From Lishizhenia sp965656535 (GTDB taxonomy: Bacteria; Bacteroidota; Bacteroidia; Flavobacteriales_D; Crocinitomicaceae), in NCBI GenBank assembly GCA_965656535.1, contig CBFHKX010000002.1, forward strand, positions 248,001 to 312,000: a stretch of 64,000 bases of DNA, read 5' to 3'. A program made the position numbers and the translations under genes. Shown piece after piece: positions 53,581 through 63,248 of this stretch (within the stretch, counting starts at the first letter, position 1; each line of letters opens with the position of its first letter). The notes beneath the pieces were generated by a model. The model was not told the origin of the DNA, did no database searches, and saw only the letters and a list, made by a program, of their open reading frames with translations.

Positions 53581-54822
53581 ATGATAGAGTTCAAAAAGTT
53601 TACCCTTGATAATAACTTAAAGGTCATTTTTCATCATGACCCTTCTACTCCTATGGCTGTAGTGAACACATTATTTGATGTAGGCGCAAGGGATGAAGAT
53701 GAAAATAAAACAGGATTTGCTCATTTATTCGAGCATTTGATGTTTGGAGGTTCAGCAAATATTCCTGATTTCGATGGACCCTTACAACAAGCTGGAGGAG
53801 AAAGTAATGCTTTCACGAGCAACGATATCACAAATTACTATGATACTTTACCGGCCCATAACTTAGAAACCGCATTGTGGTTAGAAAGTGATAGAATGCT
53901 CAACTTAGCATTTACGCCTAAAAGTTTAGAAGTACAAAGACAAGTGGTAATCGAAGAGTTTAAGCAACGTTATCTAAATCAACCCTATGGAGATGCATGG
54001 TTAGAGTTTAGACCTTTAGCGTATAAAAAGCATTCTTATAAATGGGCAACTATAGGCAAAGAAGTTGCGCATATTGAAGATGCAACAATGCAAGATGTTA
54101 AAGAATTTTTCTCGAAATATTACAATCCATCCAATGCTATTTTATGCGTTGCTGGAAATTTTGAAGAAGCCTTTGTACAAGATATGGTGAACAAATGGTA
54201 TAGAGATATCCCGGCGGGAATTAAGGTGCCAAGAAATATACCACAAGAACCTTCACAAAAAGAGTTTAGAGAAAAAACGATAGAAAGAAATGTACCTGCA
54301 GATGCATTCTATTATGGATTTAAAATGCCTGGTAAAACAGACGAATTATATTATACTGCAGATTTATTATCAGACGTTTTAGGAAGAGGTAAATCCTCTC
54401 GTTTACATACTAAAATTTATAAAGAACTCAACTTAGCTTCAGAAATAGCAGCTTATGTTTTAGGAGCTCATGATGAAGGACTATTAATGATATCCGGTAA
54501 GCTAAATAATGGCGTTAGTTTTGATCAGTTAGATGATGCTTTATGGGAAGTTTTAGAAACCGTTAAAGCGAGTCCGATAGATTTAACAGAACTCACAAAA
54601 ATTAAAAATAAGGTAGAAACAACCGCTGTTTTCTCAGATCAAGGCATTTTAAATAAAGCAATGTCGCTCTCTGCCCACGAATTATTAGGGGATGCAAACC
54701 ATATTAATGTAGAGCAGCAGATTTATGACAATGTAACTGCTGAAATGATTCATACCTATGCACAACATAAATTGGTAAAAACAAATTGTTCTGTTTTAAA
54801 AATTAAAGCATCTATAAAATGA
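53581..54822 (+). CDS. M16-family zinc peptidase, catalytic subunit, no signal peptide
   Basis: 413 residues starting directly after the NPD stop. The zinc motif HLFEH is at 48-52 with the downstream glutamate in QVVIEEFKQR. There is no signal peptide, so it probably stays in the cytoplasm, unlike the M16 pair at 6.0-9.6 kb. The next gene overlaps by ATGA and encodes the partner without the motif. Together they likely form a heterodimer that degrades peptides. Confidence 0.93.
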   Translation: MIEFKKFTLDNNLKVIFHHDPSTPMAVVNTLFDVGARDEDENKTGFAHLFEHLMFGGSANIPDFDGPLQQAGGESNAFTSNDITNYYDTLPAHNLETALWLESDRMLNLAFTPKSLEVQRQVVIEEFKQRYLNQPYGDAWLEFRPLAYKKHSYKWATIGKEVAHIEDATMQDVKEFFSKYYNPSNAILCVAGNFEEAFVQDMVNKWYRDIPAGIKVPRNIPQEPSQKEFREKTIERNVPADAFYYGFKMPGKTDELYYTADLLSDVLGRGKSSRLHTKIYKELNLASEIAAYVLGAHDEGLLMISGKLNNGVSFDQLDDALWEVLETVKASPIDLTELTKIKNKVETTAVFSDQGILNKAMSLSAHELLGDANHINVEQQIYDNVTAEMIHTYAQHKLVKTNCSVLKIKASIK

Positions 54823-56075
54823 TAGATAGAAAAAAGCAACCTTCCATTTCAAAAATTGATAAAATAGATTTCTTAGAACCTAAGCACTTTACAATTAAAG
54901 ATGAGGTGAAGCTACACTTGATTGATGCGGTAGACGATGAATCTGTTAAAATAGATTTCATTTTTAATGCCGGAACTAAAAATGATGAAGTACATATAGC
55001 CAGCTTTGTAAGTGCAATGTTGCTTTCAGGTACTCACGAAAAAACAACTTCTGATATTAACGAACAAATAGATGGTTTAGGCGGATTTTTTCAAGCAGAA
55101 GCAAGCAGAGAAAATGCATATGTAGCGGTTTATGGACTAAAGAAAAACATACATGCAATTCTAGATATAGTAATTGATGCCATTACGAATGTTTCTTTTC
55201 CGGAAGAAGAAATAGATCAATTGATAGCAAAAAATCAACAAAACTTTAAAGTTTCGTCAGAGAAAGTGAGTTTTTTAGCAAGACGCGCATTTGGTAAGTC
55301 GCTATTTGAAGGAACACAATACGAAACGCACGCAGAGTATGAAGATTTTGAAACGGTAACTCGTGATCAGCTGGTTACTTTTCATGATAAATTTTACTTG
55401 AATGGTTTGGAAAAAGTATGCGTTACAGCTAACCTAGCCGAAGAAGATGTGAAGAACATTATAGATAAAGTAAGTGATTGGTCTAATAAACATCCGCGAG
55501 AATATGTCGAATTATTAACGAATACACCAAAAACAGTTCATATTGAAAAGGAAGGTGCAATTCAAACCGCAATTCGAATTGGACGTATTCTCTTTACACG
55601 AAAAAAAGAAGATTTCTTAGTCTTTTCTGTACTTAACTTAGTACTCGGTGGTTATTTTGGCTCGCGCTTAATGTCTAACATCAGAGAAGATAAAGGGTAT
55701 ACTTATGGCATTGGATCTGGTGTGATGGAAATGCAATCTACAGGTTATTTCTTTATTTCTACGGAGGTTGGTAAAGCCGTTGCTGATGATGCAATTATAG
55801 AAATTAAGAAAGAAATTGAAACATTGCAAAATGTATTAATTTCTGAAGAGGAGTTAACATTGGTGAAAAACTATGCTATCGGTCAGTTATTGCAATCCTC
55901 TGATGGTCCGAATGCAATGATGGATAGATTTTTATCTATAGACAAGTACGGTTTGGGTTACGATTATTACGATAGGATAATGCAAACGTTTAATGAAACT
56001 ACACCTGAAAAAATTAGAGAAATGGCAAAAAAGTACTTAAGCTGGAATGATTTTCTCATAATCACAGCGGGATAG
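54819..56075 (+). CDS. M16-family protein lacking the zinc motif, partner subunit
   Basis: 418 residues. At the place of HxxEH the sequence is SFVSAML (62-68), with no zinc ligands. The substrate-contacting FGSRLMSNIREDKGYTYG in the second half is kept. Like the non-catalytic M16 subunits it must pair with an active chain, here its overlapping upstream neighbour. No signal peptide or extra C-terminal domain, in contrast to the 699-residue protein at 6 kb. Confidence 0.9.
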   Translation: MIDRKKQPSISKIDKIDFLEPKHFTIKDEVKLHLIDAVDDESVKIDFIFNAGTKNDEVHIASFVSAMLLSGTHEKTTSDINEQIDGLGGFFQAEASRENAYVAVYGLKKNIHAILDIVIDAITNVSFPEEEIDQLIAKNQQNFKVSSEKVSFLARRAFGKSLFEGTQYETHAEYEDFETVTRDQLVTFHDKFYLNGLEKVCVTANLAEEDVKNIIDKVSDWSNKHPREYVELLTNTPKTVHIEKEGAIQTAIRIGRILFTRKKEDFLVFSVLNLVLGGYFGSRLMSNIREDKGYTYGIGSGVMEMQSTGYFFISTEVGKAVADDAIIEIKKEIETLQNVLISEEELTLVKNYAIGQLLQSSDGPNAMMDRFLSIDKYGLGYDYYDRIMQTFNETTPEKIREMAKKYLSWNDFLIITAG

Positions 56076-56137
56076 CAACTTATTGCTGGTTTTAGCGTTA
56101 AATAATAAGAAACTAACAAATTTAGCGTTACACGTTT

Positions 56138-59100
56138 ATGCTCAGAAAGTATTTACACATATTATCTCTTATCAGCGTGCTTGTTCTTGGCTCTTTTCAA
56201 ACAAGGGCTTCGCATGTTTTGGGTGGAGAAATTACGTGGACGTGTAACGGCTCAGGTTTGTATGTTTTTGAGCTTACTTTTTTTAGAGATTGCAATGGTT
56301 TTGATGTAAACACAGGTACAGAATCCATTTTGGTTTGGAACCATCCGACGGTAGATTTTATTGATGTTGACTTTGTTTCTAGGATTGATATTTCCCCTAC
56401 TTGTTCTGTAGTTCCTAATGGTCCGGCACAACTCGATTGCGGAAACGGAACATCTGGTGGAAACGGAATAGGTGCAATTGAAAAAGTATTATACAGGAGT
56501 AATCCAATAGATTTAGGAATAATTCCAACAGCTGGAATAACTTTTACTTTTGATAGCTTTTCACGCAGTGGTTTAATTACGAATATTCAAAATACAACTT
56601 CAATAGGAATTACCTTAACGGCAGAAATGTATGGTTTTCCGGGGCAGGCTAGTGGACAATGCGTAGACAATTCTCCTCAGTTTTTACAAGATCCGTACAT
56701 GGTTAGTTGCGTGGGCGAAGCGTATTCTTTTAATCAACATGCAGCTGACTTAGATAATGATAGTCTGGTTTTTAGTTGGGATATTCCTTTAGATGATTTT
56801 ACCGGACCTTACAACCCTCCTTTAACTCCTTCCAACGTAATGTTTGAATTGGGGTTTTCGGCAACTAATCCAACTCCTGATGCAAATTTTAACATAAATA
56901 ATGTTCCTGCAAATTTAGATACAGAATCTGGCGAAATTACATTCACTTCATTTAACATAGGTGGTTATAATTTAAAAGTAAGAACGGATAGTTATAGAGA
57001 TGGTATAAAAATAGCTTCGGTGGTTAGAGAAATGCCTGTTTTTGTGAAAGCGTGTGATGCTGCTAATACTGCACCAACGTTAAATGCTCCTTTCAATACA
57101 AATTCTACTTTCGAAATAGATGTAATTGCCGGAAATCCGGTTAACTTTAATCTAACATCCGTAGACATAGAAAATTTACAAGATGGTTCTCCTCAACAGA
57201 ATATTATTACCGCAACGGGTACAATGTTTGGAGATAATTTTATAAATCCCGCTGTAGGTTGCGCTGTTGCTCCATGCGCTACATTAGATGCAACTCCTTT
57301 GATTACAGGGATTAATGGAGCTTCTACAGACTTTAACTGGCAAACAGATTGTGCACACCTTTTAAACGCAGATGGCGATGTTTTATCTGAAGTTCCTTAT
57401 TTATTTGTTTTTAGAATTCAAGATGATTATTGTGATGTACCAAAAGTAAAGTACGCCACGGTAAAAGTAAATGTTCAAAATTCAGATGTAATTGGTCCAA
57501 CTTCAATATCTTGTATTCAAACAGATGCAGCAGACAATATCACTGTAAATTGGGAGTCTGTTACGAATATAAACGGAGCTTTTTCTGGTTATGAAGTACA
57601 CAGTGTTCAAAATGGCTTACTGGCTACAATTGTGGATATAAATACCACTAGTTTTACTTTGCCAGCTGGTGGAAGTTTGGTAGATGACTTCTATATTTCT
57701 GTCCTGTCAGGCTGCGGTGGTCAAACCGCTTTAACTAGTGATACGCTTCAAGACATTTTCTTAAACTTAAACAATCCAAGTAACGGAGAAGCAGTTTTAC
57801 AATGGAATAATCCTAGTTTTAATCAAGCAAATGAATGGAATAATTATTACCATATTTACAGAGAGTTTCCTGTGGGTACTTGGACACTATACGACTCAGT
57901 ACCTTTTGGAACAACTTTCTACAAAGATACAATCGATATTTGCGACCCTATATTGAGCTACCAAATTGTTCTTCCTACTCAGAGCTGCGCATTTACCAGC
58001 AACATAGAAACAGATCAATTTGAAGACCTAATTGTACCAGATATTCCTCAAATCACTTCAATTTCTATGGATACACTAACGGGTAATGTGGTTATTGAGT
58101 GGAAAGAAAATGAACAAGATGATACATTTGGATATGTAATTTATGGTGAAGATGCAACTGGTAATTTTATAGAGATAGATACTGTTTTTGGTATTTCTAA
58201 TACACAATACATAACAAATCCGCCAGGAGATGGTCCGTTTACTTATACAGTAGCTGCATTTGACTCTTGCTTTACCAACGCTTCACCGCCAACGTATCAG
58301 ACAAGTGCTAAAGCAGAACCGCACATTACCATGCTTTTAGCGAGTAGTTTAAATCCATGTTCTCAGCAAATTACATTGAGTTGGAGTGATTACGTAGGTT
58401 TTGGGCAAACCGAATATCAAATTTTAGGAAGAGTAGGAGCTCAATCTTGGGAGTTTATCGGACAAACAACTGCTACAAGTTTCCAGCTTCCAAGTCAAAT
58501 CGGTGCTTCTTACATTTTTGTTATACAGGCAGTAGATGCTAATGGTTTTACTTCTTTTTCTAATCGAATAGTGCTTACTGCAGATGAACAAACGAGTCCA
58601 ACAGAAAGCTATTTAAGCACTGCTACTGTAGATGGAGATAAAGTAATTGTTAAACATGCTATTTCTTTGGATGCAGGAACGCAAGCGGTAATTTTGCAGC
58701 GTTTTGAACCAATAAATCAAGAGTTTATTACTCTGGAGCAAAAGCCAACGAATACAAATATCATAGACTTTGAAGATTTAGCTGTTGAGGTAGAAAGAAA
58801 AAGCTATACGTATAGAACCATTTTGGTAGACAGCTGTGGTAAAGTTAGTGATACTTCGAACATTGGAAAAACCATACTTTTAAGACTAGTAACTGAAGAT
58901 ACAGAGATGAAGCACTATTTACAATGGAATGCCTACGAAGATTTTCTGGGTGGTGTATTAGAATATAGAGTTTACAGAGGTTATGATGGTGTTTTTGATC
59001 CAAATCCAATTGCTGTAACTACACCAGATGTTCGCTACTTAGAAGACGATGTTTCTGCAACGATAGATTATTCTGGAAAAGTATGTTACTATGTTGAAGC

Positions 59101-59461
59101 GTTAGAGAACATTAATCAGTTTGGTGTTGCTGAAATAAGCAAAAGTAACATTGCTTGCCCAATTTTAGAGCCTTTAATTTATATACCAAACGCATTCTCT
59201 GTTAATGGAGCCAACCCTATTTTTAAGCCAGTTAGTAGCTTGCGACAAGTACAGAATTATAATTTTACTATCTATAATCGTTATGGTCAAGAAATATTTA
59301 CTACAAATAACCCTGATGAAGGTTGGAACGGTATTCTACCTAACGGAGAGATAGCGCAAGAAGGGGTGTATATTTATCGTTTGTCAGTAAGAGACGGGAA
59401 TGGTATAGAAGTATTAAAGCATGGTCATGTTTCACTATTAAATTACAGTGGGGTTAATTAA
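56138..59461 (+). CDS. Giant T9SS type B (gliding-motility C-terminal) surface protein
   Basis: 1107 residues with a signal peptide (about 1-24, ending RASH). The N-terminal half has a conserved block GGEITWTCNGSGLYVFEL and cysteine-bearing beta domains with Asn- and Thr-rich surfaces. The second half holds several fibronectin type III-like modules (for example QNYNFTIYNRYG). The last 90 residues are the type B CTD (YIPNAFSVNG, WNGILPNGEIAQEGVYIY). It should be exported by T9SS and attached or released as an adhesin-like protein. A weak hairpin AGCAA...TTGCT precedes it at 56074-56087. Confidence 0.9.
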   Translation: MLRKYLHILSLISVLVLGSFQTRASHVLGGEITWTCNGSGLYVFELTFFRDCNGFDVNTGTESILVWNHPTVDFIDVDFVSRIDISPTCSVVPNGPAQLDCGNGTSGGNGIGAIEKVLYRSNPIDLGIIPTAGITFTFDSFSRSGLITNIQNTTSIGITLTAEMYGFPGQASGQCVDNSPQFLQDPYMVSCVGEAYSFNQHAADLDNDSLVFSWDIPLDDFTGPYNPPLTPSNVMFELGFSATNPTPDANFNINNVPANLDTESGEITFTSFNIGGYNLKVRTDSYRDGIKIASVVREMPVFVKACDAANTAPTLNAPFNTNSTFEIDVIAGNPVNFNLTSVDIENLQDGSPQQNIITATGTMFGDNFINPAVGCAVAPCATLDATPLITGINGASTDFNWQTDCAHLLNADGDVLSEVPYLFVFRIQDDYCDVPKVKYATVKVNVQNSDVIGPTSISCIQTDAADNITVNWESVTNINGAFSGYEVHSVQNGLLATIVDINTTSFTLPAGGSLVDDFYISVLSGCGGQTALTSDTLQDIFLNLNNPSNGEAVLQWNNPSFNQANEWNNYYHIYREFPVGTWTLYDSVPFGTTFYKDTIDICDPILSYQIVLPTQSCAFTSNIETDQFEDLIVPDIPQITSISMDTLTGNVVIEWKENEQDDTFGYVIYGEDATGNFIEIDTVFGISNTQYITNPPGDGPFTYTVAAFDSCFTNASPPTYQTSAKAEPHITMLLASSLNPCSQQITLSWSDYVGFGQTEYQILGRVGAQSWEFIGQTTATSFQLPSQIGASYIFVIQAVDANGFTSFSNRIVLTADEQTSPTESYLSTATVDGDKVIVKHAISLDAGTQAVILQRFEPINQEFITLEQKPTNTNIIDFEDLAVEVERKSYTYRTILVDSCGKVSDTSNIGKTILLRLVTEDTEMKHYLQWNAYEDFLGGVLEYRVYRGYDGVFDPNPIAVTTPDVRYLEDDVSATIDYSGKVCYYVEALENINQFGVAEISKSNIACPILEPLIYIPNAFSVNGANPIFKPVSSLRQVQNYNFTIYNRYGQEIFTTNNPDEGWNGILPNGEIAQEGVYIYRLSVRDGNGIEVLKHGHVSLLNYSGVN

Positions 59462-60020
59462 AGGCAAGTCACTTTTAAAGCGTTCAATAGCTGTACTTAT
59501 TGTTTTTACATTAGGCTGGATTATTCTATCTCCTTATCAAAAAGTGAAAAATAAGAATCAAATTACTGCTACAATACATATAAAAAAACCGATAGCAGCT
59601 GTATTCACTTATTTGGGTAACTCTACCAATGCTAAGGATTGGAGTATTTATGTTGAAGAAATCGTTCCGTTGAATGATTCTGTAGTAAAGGATGGGAAAT
59701 TAAAATCTACCAGAAGATGTTATAAAGCTGGAGAAAATCGCACTGTTTTTTGGGATGAAGAGATATTGTTCTATCAAAAAAATAAAAGTCGTCTACTCAG
59801 TATTTACAATATAACGGGTTTTGAAATAGGCATAGATAACTTAAGAACTGAGCAATTATATGATTCTCTATCCGCGAATGAGACACAACTAACGTTTACG
59901 TTATATCCTGAAAACGAGAGTTGGAGTGATTATTTAAAAATGATAATTGCAGGATATAGAGTACAAGCAATATTTGAAAAAAATCTGGCAAACATTAAAA
60001 ATTCGCTAGAAAAAACTTAG
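59448..60020 (+). CDS. SRPBCC-family membrane-anchored protein
   Basis: 190 residues, starting at a GTG that lies inside the last codons of the previous gene (14-base overlap); no ATG fits nearby. A membrane anchor (about 13-30) precedes a START/polyketide-cyclase-like SRPBCC fold: ATIHIKKPIAAVFTYLGNS, then DWSIYVEEIVPLND and the C-terminal helix QAIFEKNLANIKNSL. Such folds bind hydrophobic ligands. Function unknown. Its end overlaps yqgE by 4 bases. Confidence 0.75.
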   Translation: MGLIKGKSLLKRSIAVLIVFTLGWIILSPYQKVKNKNQITATIHIKKPIAAVFTYLGNSTNAKDWSIYVEEIVPLNDSVVKDGKLKSTRRCYKAGENRTVFWDEEILFYQKNKSRLLSIYNITGFEIGIDNLRTEQLYDSLSANETQLTFTLYPENESWSDYLKMIIAGYRVQAIFEKNLANIKNSLEKT

Positions 60021-60595
60021 TTATCCTGCGGATTAACAGGGAAGGTTGTCATTAATTTATACTTAGCACCTTGTCTTTCCATATATTTTTCCCAAATATT
60101 ATCCAAATCTGTATTCATTACATCTTTTGCTTCTACATCTACAACCATCCAATTGTTTGCATCTACCTCTTCTTTCAATTGCGATATAGACCAGCCTGAG
60201 TATCCCAAGAAAAAACGAACTTCTGATAGGTTCATTTTACCTGTTTCTATTAAATGGATCAACTCTGCATAATCTCCGCCAATATGCAAACCGTCATCAA
60301 TTAACGTGCTGTCTTTGAGTAAATCTGGTCGGGTATGTATAAAGTAAATGTTTTGAGTAGCAACTGGTCCGCCCATTGATACCTTGGCCTTTTCAATAGG
60401 AAAGTTTTTTGCAATATCTGTTAAGTTAATTTCAATGTAATTATTTAAAACAAATCCAAAGCTTCCTTCGTGGTTATGTTCACAGAGATAAACGGCAGAC
60501 CTACCAAAATAGTCATCGTCTAAAAAAGGCTCAGAGAGCAGAAGCTTACCTTTTCGCGGTATTTTAGTATTTTCAAAACGTATATCTAATTCCAT
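60017..60595 (-). CDS. YqgE/AlgH (UPF0301) family protein
   Basis: 192 residues. The family signature GKLLLSEPFLDDDYFGRSAVYL and GSFGFVLNN are clear, followed by MGGPVATQNIYF and RFFLGYSGWS. UPF0301 is widespread and still lacks an agreed function; AlgH has been linked to alginate regulation in Pseudomonas. It overlaps the end of the SRPBCC gene by 4 bases and lies 37 bases downstream of lptD. Confidence 0.93.
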   Translation of the reverse strand: MELDIRFENTKIPRKGKLLLSEPFLDDDYFGRSAVYLCEHNHEGSFGFVLNNYIEINLTDIAKNFPIEKAKVSMGGPVATQNIYFIHTRPDLLKDSTLIDDGLHIGGDYAELIHLIETGKMNLSEVRFFLGYSGWSISQLKEEVDANNWMVVDVEAKDVMNTDLDNIWEKYMERQGAKYKLMTTFPVNPQDN

Positions 60596-60632
60596 ATCAA
60601 CACTAAATATAAATAAAAAATTAAATTGAGTT

Positions 60633-63182
60633 CTAAAGAAATTCGGGTGGTTTTCTTAATTCTAACTTAGCATCTTTGAAAAGGGCAGAAGTAGCGTTTA
60701 ATCGCAACATAAAGCTCTGGTTAATTCCTGCCGGAATCCAGCTAAAACCTAGTTGCCAACAATGCATATTCCTGTCTAGTGTAACACGTGTTTGAACAAG
60801 TTTTTGGTTTACGATATCGTAATTTGTGTTAATTCCTACTTTCCATCTTTTGGTGAAATTAGCATCTGCATTTACCGCAATCGTTTGAGTATGATTTCGT
60901 TTTCTTGCTACAAATTGTGTAGAATCTGAATTAATTCTAGTAAACCAACTGTGAGTTAGGCTTACTTTCCAAGGTATTTGAAAATCTAGAATTTCATGTG
61001 GATTTAAGCGATAATAGTTGTAATCTGCTTCCCAATTCGGATCAAGATTATCTGCATTTTCTGCAATTTTTTGTTTGCTTTTTTTAGAAGCAATAATATA
61101 GGTGGTAGTAACTTGTGTATTAATAAAACGACCAAGTTGACCATTTTCTTGCAACGCAAAATTATTTGAACCCTCACCATTTGATTCATCCCAACCATAT
61201 AAGTTAAAGCTTCCACTTGCAACAAAATTTAAACTGGGAAAAGGAGAGCTTCTAAGCGCCGTATTTAAGTTTGAGAATTGTAATGAGTCTTTCAAAAAGT
61301 TATAATCACCTCTTACACTTAAGGCATCAATAATTCTGGTTTTTGTAAATTCTTCAGTGGTATCTCTTCCATTTTCCCGTTTAATTTCAAAGGTATTATT
61401 CACATTAAAACTTAGCAGTAAGCTTTCGCCGTCTCTTGTATCTCTATATAAACTATTTGCATAAGGCTGGTAGTTTAACAGGCTGTCTATATTGTTTATT
61501 GATAAAACCTGCGTATCAAAAACATCTAGGTTGGGAGAATAATTAAAACCAATGTTTGGAGTAATTACATGGCGCATCTTAGTTCTATTTTTCCCAACAA
61601 ATTGATAATAAGCATATACCTGCGAAGTGAAGTCGATACGCGCACTAGCATTGTGCACTAATCCGAATTGGTTGTTAACTAACGAGTCTCTTATTTCTCC
61701 TGTAGTTTCGTTATAAAATTTTCTTGTGGCTTGAAAGTTTCCGTTGGTGGAATACCTAAAAGAAGGTGTAATGGTAGCACGGTTATCGAAAATAGGTATA
61801 GCTGTATTTACGTTTAGGCTTTGCTGAAATCCATTTTTAAACTGATTTTGTATAGATGAAAAGTTTCTATCTCTCAGTAATGTATCTGCAAAATTAACAT
61901 TGTTTTGACTTTCTAAATTGTAAACAAATCCAATTTTCTCGTAAAACCTAGCTGGTCCAATAGGGTTGATTCGTAAAACTCTAAAAGGGAAAAAACGTTG
62001 CACATCAAAGGTGAAAGTAGGTAGCTCTAAATCAATATTATTGGAAGTAGAATTTTGCTTTAAACTGGCTTTTAACCCCATGGTTATAGGTAAGTTTGGA
62101 AAAGTTCTTCTCAAGTTTATGTCAGAGTTAAACGCATTATTAAGCAAGGTTTCGTTTTCTCCTTCAAAGGTAGTTGTTTGATTGTTATCAGACAGGAAGT
62201 TAACCGAACTCTGAAAATTCCAATATGGATTCGCTCTTGCTTCTTGGCGGTGGTTCCATTGTACCACTATTTTTTCTAAAATATTTTCTGAAGGAAAGGG
62301 GTTTTTGAAACGATTAAATGCAACATTGAGTTGTCCGGTATATTTGTATTTTTTCTTGTATTCTGTGAGACTTCGAATACCAAATGTACCTCTACTGTAT
62401 AATGAACCATACAACGTTGTTTGTATATTGTCTGATTTTTTTAGGGGAAAATAGTAACCTAAGTCTTGTAACCCAAATCCCCAATTAGAAAAAGGTACAA
62501 TTTGTGGAAAAAGTATGCCTGTTTTTTTTTGATCTGTAGAAGTTGGAATAAAACTAAAAGGCAAACCTAATGGTGTAGGAACTCCTCTAATCCAAAGATT
62601 AACAGGTCCTGTTACAATTCTTTTTTCGGGTACAAGTACTGCTTTTGATAATTGAAAATGGAAGTGAGGATCCTCTAGGTCGCACGTAGTAAATCTACCT
62701 TGTAAGAAATGGATTTCGTCATTGGCTTGTTTTTTAGCTACCGTCATGTGCAAATAATTCTCTTCTTGCTTGGTGTCTAATTCTTGAATGTACGCTTTTT
62801 CTGTTTCGAAATTATATTTTAGACTTGCTGCTGTAAGTTCTTCGGAGCCTTCTGTAAATTTAGGTATTCCAATTCGCTCTCCTTCTTCGTTAGTAGTGTA
62901 TGTAGCAGTTACGGTTTTTTTCTCAAGATCCATTTCTATGTAATCTGCTGTAAGTTCTATCCCTTCATATTGTACGATTGCTTCGCCGTATAGGAAAACA
63001 ATCTTAGTTTGTAGATTAGCGTAAATACTATCGGCACAAGAATAGGTTACTGGAGATTCTAACGAGTTGTCTACTCGTACAATACGTTCTTGACTGTACC
63101 CAAGTAAAGTACTACTCAAAAAAGCAACGATTATTAACAATCGAATGACTATAATTCTGTTATTGGAACGCTTTTTGGTCAA
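60633..63182 (-). CDS. lptD: LPS-assembly outer-membrane protein LptD
   Basis: 849 residues. A signal anchor near 10-30 is followed by an OstA/LptA-like jelly-roll domain (about 35-150: KIVFLYGEAIVQYEGIELTA and ADYIEMDLEKKTVTA) and a large outer-membrane barrel (about 200-849) rich in amphipathic strands and Asn, ending in KLELRKPPEF. Together with LptE it inserts LPS in the outer leaflet. This is the Bacteroidota form, divergent from the E. coli protein. The divergent amidase gene starts 66 bases away. Confidence 0.88.
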   Translation of the reverse strand: MTKKRSNNRIIVIRLLIIVAFLSSTLLGYSQERIVRVDNSLESPVTYSCADSIYANLQTKIVFLYGEAIVQYEGIELTADYIEMDLEKKTVTATYTTNEEGERIGIPKFTEGSEELTAASLKYNFETEKAYIQELDTKQEENYLHMTVAKKQANDEIHFLQGRFTTCDLEDPHFHFQLSKAVLVPEKRIVTGPVNLWIRGVPTPLGLPFSFIPTSTDQKKTGILFPQIVPFSNWGFGLQDLGYYFPLKKSDNIQTTLYGSLYSRGTFGIRSLTEYKKKYKYTGQLNVAFNRFKNPFPSENILEKIVVQWNHRQEARANPYWNFQSSVNFLSDNNQTTTFEGENETLLNNAFNSDINLRRTFPNLPITMGLKASLKQNSTSNNIDLELPTFTFDVQRFFPFRVLRINPIGPARFYEKIGFVYNLESQNNVNFADTLLRDRNFSSIQNQFKNGFQQSLNVNTAIPIFDNRATITPSFRYSTNGNFQATRKFYNETTGEIRDSLVNNQFGLVHNASARIDFTSQVYAYYQFVGKNRTKMRHVITPNIGFNYSPNLDVFDTQVLSINNIDSLLNYQPYANSLYRDTRDGESLLLSFNVNNTFEIKRENGRDTTEEFTKTRIIDALSVRGDYNFLKDSLQFSNLNTALRSSPFPSLNFVASGSFNLYGWDESNGEGSNNFALQENGQLGRFINTQVTTTYIIASKKSKQKIAENADNLDPNWEADYNYYRLNPHEILDFQIPWKVSLTHSWFTRINSDSTQFVARKRNHTQTIAVNADANFTKRWKVGINTNYDIVNQKLVQTRVTLDRNMHCWQLGFSWIPAGINQSFMLRLNATSALFKDAKLELRKPPEFL

Positions 63183-63193
63183 GCCTTTCTTTA

Positions 63194-63201
63194 TAAATTT
63201 G
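63194..63201 (+). promoter_or_regulatory. -7 box TAAATTTG for the amidase gene
   Basis: Exact TAnnTTTG match, with a TTTG 16 bases upstream (63174-63177), giving a leader of about 40 bases. Confidence 0.55.
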
Positions 63202-63223
63202 TATTACACGTGTTTAACGGTTG

Positions 63224-63231
63224 CAAATCTA
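63224..63231 (-). promoter_or_regulatory. -7 box TAGATTTG for lptD
   Basis: Exact TAnnTTTG match on the minus strand, 41 bases before the lptD ATG at 63182. It overlaps the leader of the divergent amidase gene, so the two promoters interleave. Confidence 0.5.
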
Positions 63232-63248
63232 AAAAATTACCGTGTGTG

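Noticed and set aside
53581..56075. PQQ-cofactor biosynthesis role for the second M16 pair
   Set aside because: PqqF-like enzymes share the fold, but no pqqA, pqqB, pqqC, pqqD or pqqE gene is nearby.
56074..56087. Hairpin AGCAA-CTTA-TTGCT after the second M16 pair
   Set aside because: Five pairs and only a short T stretch after it; reported with the neighbouring gene as weak but not called as a terminator.
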